Below are positions 42,988 to 52,954 of a stretch of 64,000 nt of DNA, one piece after another. The stretch spans positions 1,302,001-1,366,000 of the forward strand of contig NZ_CP046525.1 in NCBI RefSeq assembly GCF_021497965.1, read 5' to 3'. The position numbers were made by a program, and so were the translations under genes. The notes beneath the pieces are model-generated. The model did not search any database. It saw only the letters and a list, made by a program, of their open reading frames with translations, and had not been told where the DNA came from. Source of the stretch: Streptococcus infantis (GTDB lineage: Bacteria > Bacillota > Bacilli > Lactobacillales > Streptococcaceae). Position 1 is the stretch's first letter. Each line of letters starts with the position of its first letter.

Positions 42988-44355
42988 CTATTCATCAAAC
43001 ATGCTTCCGATTAAGCTACGGAATCGCTCAGTCAATTTTGGTTTTTCTTCTGATTGATTTGAAGTTGCTGAGTCAGCAGTATAAGTCGGTTCTGCTGATT
43101 CAGTTGAAGTTGTACCAAACACTGAACGTTGAGAAGCTGCAGGCTTTTCCTGACTTGAAGTTCTGAAATCAATCGGTTGTTGACGCAAAACTTGATCTCC
43201 TCTGATAGCTCTTTGAGCTAAAACATTAATTTCTGTAAGGCTTCCAGCAAATTCAGACAGACTAATCACATGAGCAAATGCAGGATTGCGGATACCCACT
43301 TGGTTTGGAACGTAAAGTTTTACACGAACTCCAAGTACTTCTTGGGCAAGCTCAACGATACCCGGCAGAATAGCATTCCCACCAATCAGAGCAATACCAC
43401 CTGGCAAATCTAACAAATGTCTTCTTTCCAAATCTTGTTTGATTTGTTCAAAGATGTGTTTCAATCTAGCTGAAATAATTTGAGCCAAGTATAATTCTGT
43501 AACTTCAACAGGTTCTACTTCACCAATAACTTCAACTTGGAAAGTTTCTTTGCTTGCAAGTTGCGGATAAGCTTCACCGTAGTTAAGCTTCAAACCTTCT
43601 GCAATCTTCTTAGAAGTTTTAAGAACTTTTGAAATGTCTTTAGTGACGTAATCGCCACCTTCTTGGTAAACATTTGTGTATTGAAGCTCTTGATTACGGA
43701 TAGTAGCAACGCTTGTTTGGCCACCACCCATATCGATAACTGTTGCTCCAAACTCACGTTCGCCTTCGTTAAGAACAGAGTTTACAATTGCAAGTGGTGA
43801 AATAATCACGTTATCGACTTGAACTCCAACACGTTCTACAGTTTTACGAAGGTTGTGAAGAATGGTTCTTGGACCTGTATAGAGAAGTCCACGCATTTCC
43901 AAACGAACACCCATCATACCACGAGGGTCACGAATACCTTGGAAGCCGTCTACTACAAATTCTTCTGGCACAAAAGTAATCACTTCACGATCAGGTGTCA
44001 TGCTCTTTGTCAAAGCAGATTTGACAACATTCTCAACATCTTGATCTGTAATTTCTTTTGTATCTGATGTTACAGGAATCATTCCCTGAGTTGGTTCCAC
44101 TTGCAACAAGTTTGCTGGAAGCCCAACGTTTACTGATTTGATTGAAATTCCTGCTTTTTCTTCTGCTTGAGAAATAGCAGATTTGATAGCCGTTGCTGCG
44201 GCCTCGATGTCAACGATAATTCCATCCTTGACACCTTTACTTTTGGCGTTGCTAACACCGATTACATTTACTTCACCATCTACAAGCTCAGCAACTAATA
44301 CTTTAATTGAGCTTGTTCCAATATCTAAGCCTGTAAAGAAACCATTTCTAGTCAT
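42988..44355 (-). CDS. ftsA: Cell division protein FtsA
   Basis: 455 residues of the actin-like FtsA family: NGFFTGLDIGTSSIKVLVAE (phosphate 1), VIDMGGGQTSVATI (phosphate 2) and GGNAILPGIVELAQE (adenosine loop). The C-terminal amphipathic helix KLTERFRSLIGSMFDE anchors it to the membrane. It recruits the divisome and tethers FtsZ. It is first in the division cluster, with an extended -10 about 80 bases upstream. Confidence 0.98.
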   Translation of the reverse strand: MTRNGFFTGLDIGTSSIKVLVAELVDGEVNVIGVSNAKSKGVKDGIIVDIEAAATAIKSAISQAEEKAGISIKSVNVGLPANLLQVEPTQGMIPVTSDTKEITDQDVENVVKSALTKSMTPDREVITFVPEEFVVDGFQGIRDPRGMMGVRLEMRGLLYTGPRTILHNLRKTVERVGVQVDNVIISPLAIVNSVLNEGEREFGATVIDMGGGQTSVATIRNQELQYTNVYQEGGDYVTKDISKVLKTSKKIAEGLKLNYGEAYPQLASKETFQVEVIGEVEPVEVTELYLAQIISARLKHIFEQIKQDLERRHLLDLPGGIALIGGNAILPGIVELAQEVLGVRVKLYVPNQVGIRNPAFAHVISLSEFAGSLTEINVLAQRAIRGDQVLRQQPIDFRTSSQEKPAASQRSVFGTTSTESAEPTYTADSATSNQSEEKPKLTERFRSLIGSMFDE

Positions 44356-44739
44356 TACATTGCGTCCTCTCTATCTTCCAAGTTTCACACTTTGATTTTT
44401 TAACAGCTACAAGAAGGCATAGCTATTCACAGAATATTATATCACAAAAATCTGATTCGTGGCCATTTTTTTATGATTTTATCGAAGGTTTTTCATTAAA
44501 TTTATTTTAATATTCCATTACAAGTCCTAAATTTTATATTTTATGTCAAAAAATAGTGTAAAACTATTAAAAATACTGAAAATTATTCTGAAAATCAACT
44601 GTTCCCCCATAGAAATTTTATTCAAATTCATTCATGAATCATTCATTTTTGTAATAGGAATTGATGTTTAAGTCCTTTGTAAAAAAACTGTCTATTATAT
44701 TCGATTTTTTTAATAAAAAAAGAGGTCGTTACTGACCTC
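44356..44739. other. Long AT-rich gap between ftsA and the capsule locus
   Basis: 384 bases with no gene. It holds an extended -10 (TGATATAAT, 44436-44444 on the minus strand) for ftsA and the capsule terminator at its left end. I see no remnant of murF or ddl, which I recall as the usual upstream neighbours in related species. The boundary may mark a rearrangement. Confidence 0.6.
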
Positions 44740-44741
44740 TT
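44714..44741 (-). terminator. Terminator of the capsule operon
   Basis: AGAGGTC, GTTACT-type loop, GACCTCT, followed by TTTTTTT on the minus strand. It overlaps the stop codon of the last capsule gene. Confidence 0.92.
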
Positions 44742-45795
44742 ATTTCGATAATTTATTTAGAGCATTAGTGAGGAAAAAGCCATCCCGTATTTTTTTACCA
44801 ATATATTTAGTTTTTTCAACCAAATCTTGGTAATCCTCATCTGAAAGATAATCAATTGTTGCCTTCAAGTCATGAAGCGACTCTACTGCAATCCCACATC
44901 CATTCTCAAGAACAAAGCGAGACAAGGCTGACTGTTTCCAAACAACAAGTGGGAAGCCTGATGCCAAGTAAAGGGAAGCCTTATGAGAGTTGTTATAGCG
45001 AAGATACTCCCCAAAAACACCACTACACGTCTGAGCACTGTCACCATCCCAAACAAGTCCAAAACCACCTTCTAGGGCTGCAGGAAGCTCATCAGGCAGG
45101 AAGGAGCCAAAATAGGTCTCGTTGGCAAGGGCTCTTTTCTCATCAAAGCCGACACCATAGAGATTGTAGGCCGGTCTAGCAGGCAATTGATAAAGGTATC
45201 CTGCTTTTTCTTGGGCTAAATTCCCTGCTACAATGATTGGTTGATCCTTTGATAGACCATCTTTCTCTTGGTAATTCGGAATGAGGTAGTCAAAAATTTC
45301 TAAACTAACTAGTTTGTGCTCTGGGATCCCCTTCTCCACCAATACTGATTTCATAATCGGATTATGAGCAATCACTCCATCAGCTACCTTTAATAGACTT
45401 GATTCTTGAAGATGGACTCGAATCTTATGCTTCAAAGGTACTGTATCTAGATTGGCATAGCGCAAAGCTTCCAAATCATGGATAATAAAATAGACTTGTA
45501 CCCCTCTTCGCTGGATTTTTCTTATCAAGCGAGTGGTGAAAAAACTATGATGGAGCATGGGGAATTGAATCAATAGTTGATCCCCTGATTTCAACTGAGA
45601 AAAAGCTTGAGCTAGAGCTTTTGCCTTGTGTCGCTGAGCTTTAACGGTTCCCATTTGATACCAATCCTCAACTGTTAACAACAAGGGTTGATAGCCTTCT
45701 CGTTTGACGATCTCTTCGACATCATTTCTAGCCTTGTTCCCGGCGTTTCGAGCACCAGAATCTTTCAAAAACTCTTCTTTTAGAAAATACTTCAT
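44740..45795 (-). CDS. Galactofuranosyl-type glycosyltransferase (GtfC/WefE-like), last capsule gene
   Basis: 351 residues without a membrane span. It opens MKYFLKEEFLKDSGARNAGNKARNDVEEI, characteristic of the beta-galactofuranosyl/hexosyl-transferase family that includes WbbI and streptococcal Gtf3-type enzymes. Further blocks are FIIHDLEALRY, GVIAHNPIMKSVL and FGEYLRYNNSHKASLYLASGFPLVVW. Being directly downstream of glf (15-base gap) suggests a Galf transferase. Donor and linkage remain inference. Confidence 0.75.
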   Translation of the reverse strand: MKYFLKEEFLKDSGARNAGNKARNDVEEIVKREGYQPLLLTVEDWYQMGTVKAQRHKAKALAQAFSQLKSGDQLLIQFPMLHHSFFTTRLIRKIQRRGVQVYFIIHDLEALRYANLDTVPLKHKIRVHLQESSLLKVADGVIAHNPIMKSVLVEKGIPEHKLVSLEIFDYLIPNYQEKDGLSKDQPIIVAGNLAQEKAGYLYQLPARPAYNLYGVGFDEKRALANETYFGSFLPDELPAALEGGFGLVWDGDSAQTCSGVFGEYLRYNNSHKASLYLASGFPLVVWKQSALSRFVLENGCGIAVESLHDLKATIDYLSDEDYQDLVEKTKYIGKKIRDGFFLTNALNKLSK

Positions 45796-45810
45796 GAATC
45801 ACTGTTTCTT

Positions 45811-46908
45811 TCAATCAAATTCATTTGCTACGACCTCTAGAGCACGCTCAATGACCACGTGCATGTCGTAGTATTTGTAATCTGCTAGCCGTCCACAGAA
45901 GATAACCTTGTCATTTTTAGTGGCTTCTTCTTGGTACTTGGCAAACATAGCGTTGTTCTTTTCATCATTGATTGGGTAGTAGGGTTCATCTCCCCGTTTC
46001 CAGTCAGCTGGGTATTCACGTGTGATAACTGTCTTCGGTTGGGTACCATACTCGAAGTGCTTGTGTTCGATGACCCGAGTATAAGGAATCTCACGCTCTG
46101 TATAGTTGACGACCGCATTCCCTTGATGGTTTTCCTCATCCAAGACTTCGTGTTCAAAACGAAGACTGCGATACTCCAACTCCCCATGTTTGTAATCAAA
46201 GTACTGGTCAATCATCCCTGTAAAGACAACTTTTTCAGCTGAAGCTTCCAGCTCTTCACGATTGGCAAAGAAATCAACTCCAAGCTCTACTTCTACATCG
46301 CCCAACATATTTTCAATGATGACGTTGTAACCACCGATTGGAATTCCTTGGTAACGGTCATTAAAGTAGTTGTTATCAAAGGTCAAACGAACTGGTAGAC
46401 GTTTGATGATAAATGGTGGAAGATCTGTAGCAGAACGACCCCATTGTTTTTCGGTATAGCCCTTAATCAACTTTTCATAGATATCTGGGCCAATCAACTT
46501 GATAGCTTGTTCTTCCAAGTTCTTAGGCTCAACGTCTTTCATGTCAGCTGTCTGCTCAGCAATCTTATCCTTGACTTCTTGAGGAGTCTTTGTTCCCCAC
46601 ATAGCATAAAAAGTATTCATGTTGAAGGGAAGATTGTAAAGATTGCCCTTGTAGTTAGCTACTGGTGAGTTGATATAGTTGTTAAATTCAGCGAACTGGT
46701 TGACATAGTCCCATACTTTTTTGTTGGACGTATGGAAAATGTGGGCACCGTACTTGTGAACGTTGATACCTTCAATATTTTCACAGTAGATATTACCACC
46801 GATGTGATCTCGCTTGTCAATCACTTTTACTTTTTTACCACGTTTCGTTGCTTCGTGTGCGAAGATTGCCCCAGACAAACCTGCACCAACAATTAAATAA
46901 TCATACAT
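45811..46908 (-). CDS. glf: UDP-galactopyranose mutase Glf
   Basis: 365 residues. The FAD-binding start YLIVGAGLSGAIFAHEATKRG is followed by IGGNIYCENIEGINVHKYGAHIFHT, the mutase signature, and RFEHEVLDEENHQGNAVVNYTE. It turns UDP-galactopyranose into UDP-galactofuranose in the cytoplasm, supplying Galf to the polysaccharide. It is near the end of the locus, as in receptor polysaccharide loci of S. oralis/S. gordonii type. Confidence 0.97.
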   Translation of the reverse strand: MYDYLIVGAGLSGAIFAHEATKRGKKVKVIDKRDHIGGNIYCENIEGINVHKYGAHIFHTSNKKVWDYVNQFAEFNNYINSPVANYKGNLYNLPFNMNTFYAMWGTKTPQEVKDKIAEQTADMKDVEPKNLEEQAIKLIGPDIYEKLIKGYTEKQWGRSATDLPPFIIKRLPVRLTFDNNYFNDRYQGIPIGGYNVIIENMLGDVEVELGVDFFANREELEASAEKVVFTGMIDQYFDYKHGELEYRSLRFEHEVLDEENHQGNAVVNYTEREIPYTRVIEHKHFEYGTQPKTVITREYPADWKRGDEPYYPINDEKNNAMFAKYQEEATKNDKVIFCGRLADYKYYDMHVVIERALEVVANEFD

Positions 46909-47022
46909 TTTAAAACTCCGTTAATGAATTCTACAATTTCTTATCAATGCTGACTCAGAGTCAACATTTCCCTAGAAGGCCACATATCGTCTATCATACC
47001 TATCTAAAAATTAATGCTGAAG

Positions 47023-48171
47023 CTAGGTTATATTTAATGTAACACTATCATTTGATTCTTTTTCGCTAAAGGTATTTGTTGTAAATAGTAAAAACATGAA
47101 TATATTATATGTAGGAACAAACCAGAAGGCTTCAATCATACAGTTAAAAGCAATCAATGATAAAATCGCAACTAATAAATATTGACCATCCTTATACTGT
47201 TTCCTTGAGGCGACAACATAAATTATTAGTAATAGTACTACAGGCACTATTCCATATGTAAACAACATCTGCACATAAGAGGAATCCACATAGTTATACC
47301 CTATTACAGATTCTGTTTTCCCACCTGATCCTATAAATTGAACGTTTCTCGTTCCAAATAGATGAACTCCAAATGTATCAAATGCATTCCTACCTAGAGC
47401 TAGTCTTCCCGTGATTAATTTGTTTACCGATACCAAAAATGGATTAGACCAAGAAAACTTGTATGACAAATAGGTAACAATTGATGCGAATACAACAGCC
47501 GAATAAGGCAGCAAGGCAAATATTTTTAGTTTTTTCCCATTGCTGTAATAAAAATAAATGAAAATAACTGTCGCTAACAAAATTGACAAAGCATTTAAAC
47601 GTGCATCGCAGTATTTTATAATAAAAGCTGATAGCAAGACGCCAAACAGAGATCTGGTCCATATAAATTTATCTTTTAAAAGATAAGAAACTGCTAAAAA
47701 TAGATAGAAGCAATGTGATGCAAAATCCGTAGGATAAATAAATCCAAACGAATTTCGAATAACTCCCGCACGATTATATTGCAGGTTAGGAATCATGCCA
47801 ACCAGCGATAAAAGAAAAACACCAACTACGAGAATACCAGCTACAACTATATAGTTCCTCAAAACTACTTTCATATCTACATTAACCAAGAGGACTAGTA
47901 GCATCGAATAGACTAGAAAATTAAGTCTGTTCGTTTGAAAATACACTAATCCCCCCGAAAGCAACAATAGAATAGAAAGTATTAGATATTTGTATGAGAC
48001 CTGCATCTTATACAAAAAACGAAGTCCTAAAAGCAATACAACTAAAAATAGGAAATTTACTTTGACTTGAAAAAAAGTCCTATCCAGCATCGTAGTTGAT
48101 ATGGTATTAAAAAACACCACTACAGATACAACAATGCTGACTAGTAGGTTTTCAAATTTAATTTTTATCAT
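47023..48171 (-). CDS. O-antigen/capsule polymerase Wzy
   Basis: 382 residues with about ten membrane spans and a loop region in the middle (FTWSNPFLVSVNKLITGRLALGRNAFDTFGVHLFGTRN, shown here only as location around residue 235-275). A long hydrophobic protein with this loop pattern, lying beside wzx, is the usual Wzy polymerase; no sequence signature is universal. It joins exported repeat units on the outer face of the membrane. The start has no clear Shine-Dalgarno. A 219-base gap separates it from wzx. Confidence 0.82.
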   Translation of the reverse strand: MIKIKFENLLVSIVVSVVVFFNTISTTMLDRTFFQVKVNFLFLVVLLLGLRFLYKMQVSYKYLILSILLLLSGGLVYFQTNRLNFLVYSMLLVLLVNVDMKVVLRNYIVVAGILVVGVFLLSLVGMIPNLQYNRAGVIRNSFGFIYPTDFASHCFYLFLAVSYLLKDKFIWTRSLFGVLLSAFIIKYCDARLNALSILLATVIFIYFYYSNGKKLKIFALLPYSAVVFASIVTYLSYKFSWSNPFLVSVNKLITGRLALGRNAFDTFGVHLFGTRNVQFIGSGGKTESVIGYNYVDSSYVQMLFTYGIVPVVLLLIIYVVASRKQYKDGQYLLVAILSLIAFNCMIEAFWFVPTYNIFMFLLFTTNTFSEKESNDSVTLNIT

Positions 48172-48390
48172 ACTTTTTGAAAAAGAATCATACAGGGTGA
48201 ATTATAAGAAAAAGAAATATGGAATTGAATGAGAAAAAATAATATTTCTTTAATCTTCTAGTTCACTTATACTCTTCTATCCTCCCTTTCCTAACTATTT
48301 AATCAACCAAAGCGAAATTAATTCTATACAAGAGTTCATTATTACAACAAGACTATAAGCTACTGAAATTTCTATTTATTCCTTTCAATT
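48172..48390. other. Non-coding gap between wzx and wzy
   Basis: Unusual for this compact operon. On the minus strand a good GGGAGG ribosome site near 48285 has no gene after it, and a TATAAT-like box occurs near 48205. It may be the scar of a lost gene or a site of cassette exchange. Confidence 0.4.
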
Positions 48391-49806
48391 TCACTTATTC
48401 AATAACTGCTGTTTTAACTCTCTTGGATTAATTACTTTTAAGAATAGTATTTGAGAAATGTAAAGTATCGCTCCTATTGTAGCAAATACCATAACATTTA
48501 TAACAGGCGTAAAATTCACTGTAGTTTTTACAACGAATAGTACACCGTACATAAGAGCTGATGCTCCTATAATTTTAAAAGTCGAAGCTAGAAGAGGCAC
48601 TTCCTTTAAATAGTTTCTTGTAAAATACAGTTGAATAGCCCATACTAAGGCTTCTGTTAATACAGAAACAATGGCTGCTCCGATATAACCTAATTTAGGT
48701 AGTAATAATAAATTTAAACCGACACTCACAATAGCTGGAATAGTTGTCGAAATCATAAATTCTTTATTTTTATTATGTGGAATCAAGATTTGAATACCCA
48801 TAATATTTGTCCAGCCAATAAAGAACATTCTAAAAATCATAATTGCTATCGCATATTTAGCATCTTGGAAATCCTGTCCTAAGAAAAATTGCACGAAATC
48901 ATCATTAACAATTAACATTCCTGCTATTATAGGAAAAATGACTAAATTGTATATTAAGAAAGACATCTGATGCATTTTGTTTACAGCCTTGTGATCTCCA
49001 GTTGATAGGAGATTGGCAACACGAGGAAGCATTACGCTTCCTAACGAAGTCACTAGTGTAAGCAAAATATTGACCAATTTTAAGGCTTGGTCATAAATTC
49101 CGACATCTTTAGTTGAGGCTAATGCCCCTAGCATAGTACGATCCAAAGTAACATATAGCGAAATAGCTATTTGCGGCAAAAACAAGAGAACAACTGGTTT
49201 CAAGTGTTGTTTAGCATAGGACCAATCAAAATGTGGTTTCCCGATAAATTCTCTGGCTGGCAACCACATACTCAACTGCCCTAGTAGCTCAAATATCGTC
49301 AACAAAAAAACATATAAATATAAATCATTTGCTGATTTAACAAACAAGAAAATCGAAATAACACCAACAAGTTTAACAGTAATATTTCTAACTGTTATCT
49401 TGCGAAAGTCCTCTAACCCCTGAAATAACCAAGAAATATCCATACCTTTAGATACCAAACTCAATCCCAATATATAGGCAACTGGATTCTGCATAAATGA
49501 CAAGGACAGACATAAGAGAATGTATAAGCATATCGACAGAATGGTCGCACCAAACTGCAAGGTGTATATGCCCCAAAAGTTTTTTCGGATATCTTTACGA
49601 TGGCCTGAAATTTCTTTAGTACCATAATTGGCCACGCCCAATGTCGCCAATAAAATAAAGTAGGTTACAATTGAATTGAAATAACCATAAGTCCCTAAAT
49701 CAGTTGAACTAAATACCCTAGTTACATAAGGTGTTGTTATAATAGGAAGAATTATCACTAGTAGCTGGTAAGAGAGATTATATGCATAATTTTTTAAAAC
49801 CTTCAT
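48391..49806 (-). CDS. Flippase Wzx (polysaccharide transporter)
   Basis: 471 residues, 12-14 membrane spans, of the MOP/polysaccharide-transporter fold. It opens VLKNYAYNLSYQLLVIILPIITTPYVTRVF and contains SLVSKGMDISWLFQGLEDF, typical of streptococcal Wzx. It flips the lipid-linked repeat unit to the outer leaflet. It is 6 bases after the GT2 gene. Confidence 0.9.
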   Translation of the reverse strand: MKVLKNYAYNLSYQLLVIILPIITTPYVTRVFSSTDLGTYGYFNSIVTYFILLATLGVANYGTKEISGHRKDIRKNFWGIYTLQFGATILSICLYILLCLSLSFMQNPVAYILGLSLVSKGMDISWLFQGLEDFRKITVRNITVKLVGVISIFLFVKSANDLYLYVFLLTIFELLGQLSMWLPAREFIGKPHFDWSYAKQHLKPVVLLFLPQIAISLYVTLDRTMLGALASTKDVGIYDQALKLVNILLTLVTSLGSVMLPRVANLLSTGDHKAVNKMHQMSFLIYNLVIFPIIAGMLIVNDDFVQFFLGQDFQDAKYAIAIMIFRMFFIGWTNIMGIQILIPHNKNKEFMISTTIPAIVSVGLNLLLLPKLGYIGAAIVSVLTEALVWAIQLYFTRNYLKEVPLLASTFKIIGASALMYGVLFVVKTTVNFTPVINVMVFATIGAILYISQILFLKVINPRELKQQLLNK

Positions 49807-49812
49807 TCTTAC

Positions 49813-50778
49813 CTAACTCATCTTCTCTCTAATTTTTTCATACAGTTTTGGAGAAACCAAAAGCATCAAGTATTTCACTTTATTTTTCCTTGTAACATTT
49901 GAATTCAGAATAACATCTTTGAAATATTGAATGTATTCTTTTCTAATTTTATTAACTTCAGCATACATATCTGAACTAAGCATAGCATGTACAATATGCA
50001 GACCATTAAAAACATAGCGAACATTTAAAGCCCTTCTCATTTCCTTATCATTAGGATAGTCTCGTTCGATATAGCTTCTATTCCATTCCATGGCCTTGTA
50101 AAAATCTAAGAGACGATCACTATACTTAGAATTTACAATACTACCAGGTCTTCGATAATATTTATATAGATTAATGTCTCCTACCGCAATGTGTTTACAA
50201 GAAGCAATATGCTCGTAAGCTATTGCTAAGTCTTCGTAAAGCATTCCTTTAGGATAAGGGAAACGTGACAGAATCGTCTTCTTATAAAGTTTCCCACCCG
50301 AATGAGTCCCTACACGATTTCCATAGAACATCTCTTTTAAGGCTGTATAGCGATCTAATTTTTCAGAAGATTTCTCCGTTAAAGAGCCAGAGAAATCTTT
50401 AGATTCATAATCTCGAACTTCAATCACTGGAGTTGCTACTAGTTCAACTCCGTATTTATCTCTAAGTCCTACTAAATATTCTACAGCTCTTTTATCGTAA
50501 TAATCGTCTGAATCAACAAAGATAATCCAATCAGTTGAGGCTTCTTTAACTCCTGTATTTCGAGCATTGGATATTCCTCCATTTTCAATATGGAGTACTC
50601 GTACACGCTTATCTTCTTGAGCATGTTGGTCACAAATTTCTCCCGAACGATCTGTAGAACCATCGTCTACCAGTATAATTTCTATATTTTTATAGGTCTG
50701 TTGTCTTAGACTGTCCACACAATAGCTTAAGCAATCTTCGACATTGTATACTGGTACAATAATAGAAACCTTATCCAT
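49813..50778 (-). CDS. GT2-family glycosyltransferase
   Basis: 321 residues. The GT-A fold is marked by VSIIVPVYNVEDCLSYC at the N-terminus, the nucleotide-sugar block IEIILVDDGSTDRSGEICD and the metal-binding IIFVDSDDYYD near residue 88. It adds one sugar to the lipid-linked repeat unit in the cytoplasm. The sugar is unknown. It follows wecB by 5 bases and precedes wzx by 6. Confidence 0.9.
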   Translation of the reverse strand: MDKVSIIVPVYNVEDCLSYCVDSLRQQTYKNIEIILVDDGSTDRSGEICDQHAQEDKRVRVLHIENGGISNARNTGVKEASTDWIIFVDSDDYYDKRAVEYLVGLRDKYGVELVATPVIEVRDYESKDFSGSLTEKSSEKLDRYTALKEMFYGNRVGTHSGGKLYKKTILSRFPYPKGMLYEDLAIAYEHIASCKHIAVGDINLYKYYRRPGSIVNSKYSDRLLDFYKAMEWNRSYIERDYPNDKEMRRALNVRYVFNGLHIVHAMLSSDMYAEVNKIRKEYIQYFKDVILNSNVTRKNKVKYLMLLVSPKLYEKIREKMS

Positions 50779-50783
50779 TATCC

Positions 50784-51872
50784 CTATCCTTCCAAAATAA
50801 TATCGACGATTCTTTCACAAGCTTTTCCATCTCCGTATGGGTTGCTAGCCTTACTCATCTTGTTATATTCTGCTTGGTCTTCTAAAAGAAGTTTAAAATT
50901 AGAGTAAATATTTTCTTCTTCTGTTCCTACCAATTTCAAAGTTCCTGCCGCAATCCCTTCAGGACGTTCTGTGGTATCACGCATGACTAAAACTGGTTTC
51001 CCTAAAGATGGAGCCTCTTCCTGAACACCGCCAGAGTCTGTTAAAATCATATAGCTTTGGTTCATAAAATTATGGAAATCAATGACCTCTAAAGGTTCAA
51101 TAATTTTCATGCGTTCATTTTCACCAAATACTTTACTTGCCAACTCTCGAACCTTAGGGTTTTTATGAATTGGGTAAACAACCTTAACATCTTCAAATTC
51201 ATTTAAAATACGGTTAACGGCATTAAACATATGCTCCATTGGTCGCCCAAGATTTTCACGTCTGTGAGCTGTCAGCATAATTAACTTACTGTCCTTAGCC
51301 CACTCTAAAATTGGGTGGTCGTAATTTTCCTGAACAGTTGTCTTCAAAGCATCAATAACGGTATTCCCAGTCACAAAGATATTTTTTCTTCCTTCTTTCA
51401 GAAGATTCTCCTTGGCCGTTTCTGTTGGTGCAAAATGATAATCCGCAATAATAGAAGTTGTTTGACGATTAAACTCCTCAGGAAAAGGGCTCTGGAGATT
51501 ATAAGTTCGCAACCCTGCTTCCACGTGCCCAACTTTTATTCCCATGTAAAAGGCAGCCAAAGCCGTAGCAAAAGTCGTAGTTGTATCACCGTGAACAAGA
51601 ACGATATCTGGTTTTTCTTGCTCTAAAACTGTTTGAATCTTATCAAGAATACTAGTCGTGATTGTAAATAGAGTTTGGTTCGCTTTCATAATTCCTAAAT
51701 CATAATCAGGTACTACTTCAAAAACATCCAAAACTTGTTCAAGCATTTCTTTGTGTTGGCCAGTTACACAGACAATAGTCTTAATTGAATCATTTTTCTT
51801 CAACTCATTTACTAATGGACACATTTTGATTGCTTCTGGACGTGTCCCAAAAACCAACATTACTTTTTTCAT
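50784..51872 (-). CDS. wecB: UDP-N-acetylglucosamine 2-epimerase (non-hydrolysing, WecB type)
   Basis: 362 residues of the WecB/MnaA family: VMLVFGTRPEAIKMCPL, VHGDTTTTFATALAAF, GHVEAGLRTY, TAHRRENLGRP and LTDSGGVQEEAPSLGKPVL. It makes UDP-ManNAc from UDP-GlcNAc. It starts inside the stop of the GT4 gene (ATGA overlap). With the WecG/TagA-type transferase two genes upstream it suggests ManNAc in the polymer. Confidence 0.96.
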   Translation of the reverse strand: MKKVMLVFGTRPEAIKMCPLVNELKKNDSIKTIVCVTGQHKEMLEQVLDVFEVVPDYDLGIMKANQTLFTITTSILDKIQTVLEQEKPDIVLVHGDTTTTFATALAAFYMGIKVGHVEAGLRTYNLQSPFPEEFNRQTTSIIADYHFAPTETAKENLLKEGRKNIFVTGNTVIDALKTTVQENYDHPILEWAKDSKLIMLTAHRRENLGRPMEHMFNAVNRILNEFEDVKVVYPIHKNPKVRELASKVFGENERMKIIEPLEVIDFHNFMNQSYMILTDSGGVQEEAPSLGKPVLVMRDTTERPEGIAAGTLKLVGTEEENIYSNFKLLLEDQAEYNKMSKASNPYGDGKACERIVDIILEG

Positions 51873-52954
51873 TTTGGTTCTCCCTGTATCTCTCTATACA
51901 ACGCTCGATAATTTTCTAAAAACATAGGATAACTAAATTTTTCGTCATAGGTTTTTTTGGCTTGGAAAGCTAGACTATTTCTTAATGCTACATCTGTTGC
52001 TAATTTGTCTATAGCACCAGCTAGGGCAATCGGATCTTTTACTGGGACTAAGATTCCATTTTCATTTGTAACAACTTCGTTTAATCCCGGTATATCCGTG
52101 GCAACTAAGGTTTTGCTATTCATAAATGCCTCAATGGCAACTAAGCCAAATCCTTCAAATACTGAAGGCAAAACACAAAAATCAAAACTATTGATACATT
52201 CTACGATATCCTTGCGATATCCTAAAAATGTTACTGAATCTTGAAGATGTAGCTCTTCAACCTTATTCTCAAGTTCATTTTTAAGCTCACCATCACCGAC
52301 GATAAACAATCGAATATCCTTTACCGTAAGTAAAGACATAGCTTCAATAAGATATATCAAGCCCTTCTGTTCAGATAATCTTGCAATACACCCTATTCTA
52401 ATCCCACTATAACTGATAATCTCATCGACTTGGTCATCCGTTTCTTTGAAGACGACTCCATTATAAATAACCCTACTATCCGTAATGCCTACGTCCTCTT
52501 TTAAGTTTTTATTTACTGCTTCTCCTACTGCTACACTTTTAGCATTTCCTAAAGCAAATTTATATAGAGGTAATTTATCTTTGAAGACATTGTGGGCAGT
52601 ATAAACGTGTATTAATTTTGAATTAAACAGTTTTAATAAACGGATATAAAAAGCGGCCATACGATGATGAGTGTGAACTATAGTAATCTCATTATTTTTG
52701 ATAATCTGGTAAATAGAATATAGAAGCTTTAATATTGTCAAAGGATTTTTACTATCGATATCTAAAATTTTATGATGTTGAATCCCTTGATTAGCAAGCT
52801 CACTCTCCCAAAGTCCACCAGTAGATGCGATATGAACCTGATCAAATTCATCCTTAAGATCTGTCGCCAACTGGTAGACAATCCGTTCCGCACCACCGAT
52901 ATCCATGGTACGTGAAATATGTAGAATATTATTTTTTCGACTTCCGTTTTTCAT
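51869..52954 (-). CDS. GT4-family glycosyltransferase
   Basis: 361 residues, GT-B fold. N-terminal GGAERIVYQLATDL, TAHNVFKDK and C-terminal GCIARLSEQKGL and PSVFEGFGLVAIEAFM, the EX7E donor-sugar motif. It adds a sugar using a UDP or GDP donor. The donor is not predictable. It overlaps the end of the WecG gene by 26 bases and its end overlaps wecB by 4, so expression is coupled. Confidence 0.92.
   Translation of the reverse strand: MKNGSRKNNILHISRTMDIGGAERIVYQLATDLKDEFDQVHIASTGGLWESELANQGIQHHKILDIDSKNPLTILKLLYSIYQIIKNNEITIVHTHHRMAAFYIRLLKLFNSKLIHVYTAHNVFKDKLPLYKFALGNAKSVAVGEAVNKNLKEDVGITDSRVIYNGVVFKETDDQVDEIISYSGIRIGCIARLSEQKGLIYLIEAMSLLTVKDIRLFIVGDGELKNELENKVEELHLQDSVTFLGYRKDIVECINSFDFCVLPSVFEGFGLVAIEAFMNSKTLVATDIPGLNEVVTNENGILVPVKDPIALAGAIDKLATDVALRNSLAFQAKKTYDEKFSYPMFLENYRALYREIQGEPK

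Noticed and set aside
46951-46963. Short palindrome TGACTCAGAGTCA upstream of glf
   Set aside because: No proper -10 follows TTGACT at 16-18 bases. It may be chance; no regulator is known for it.
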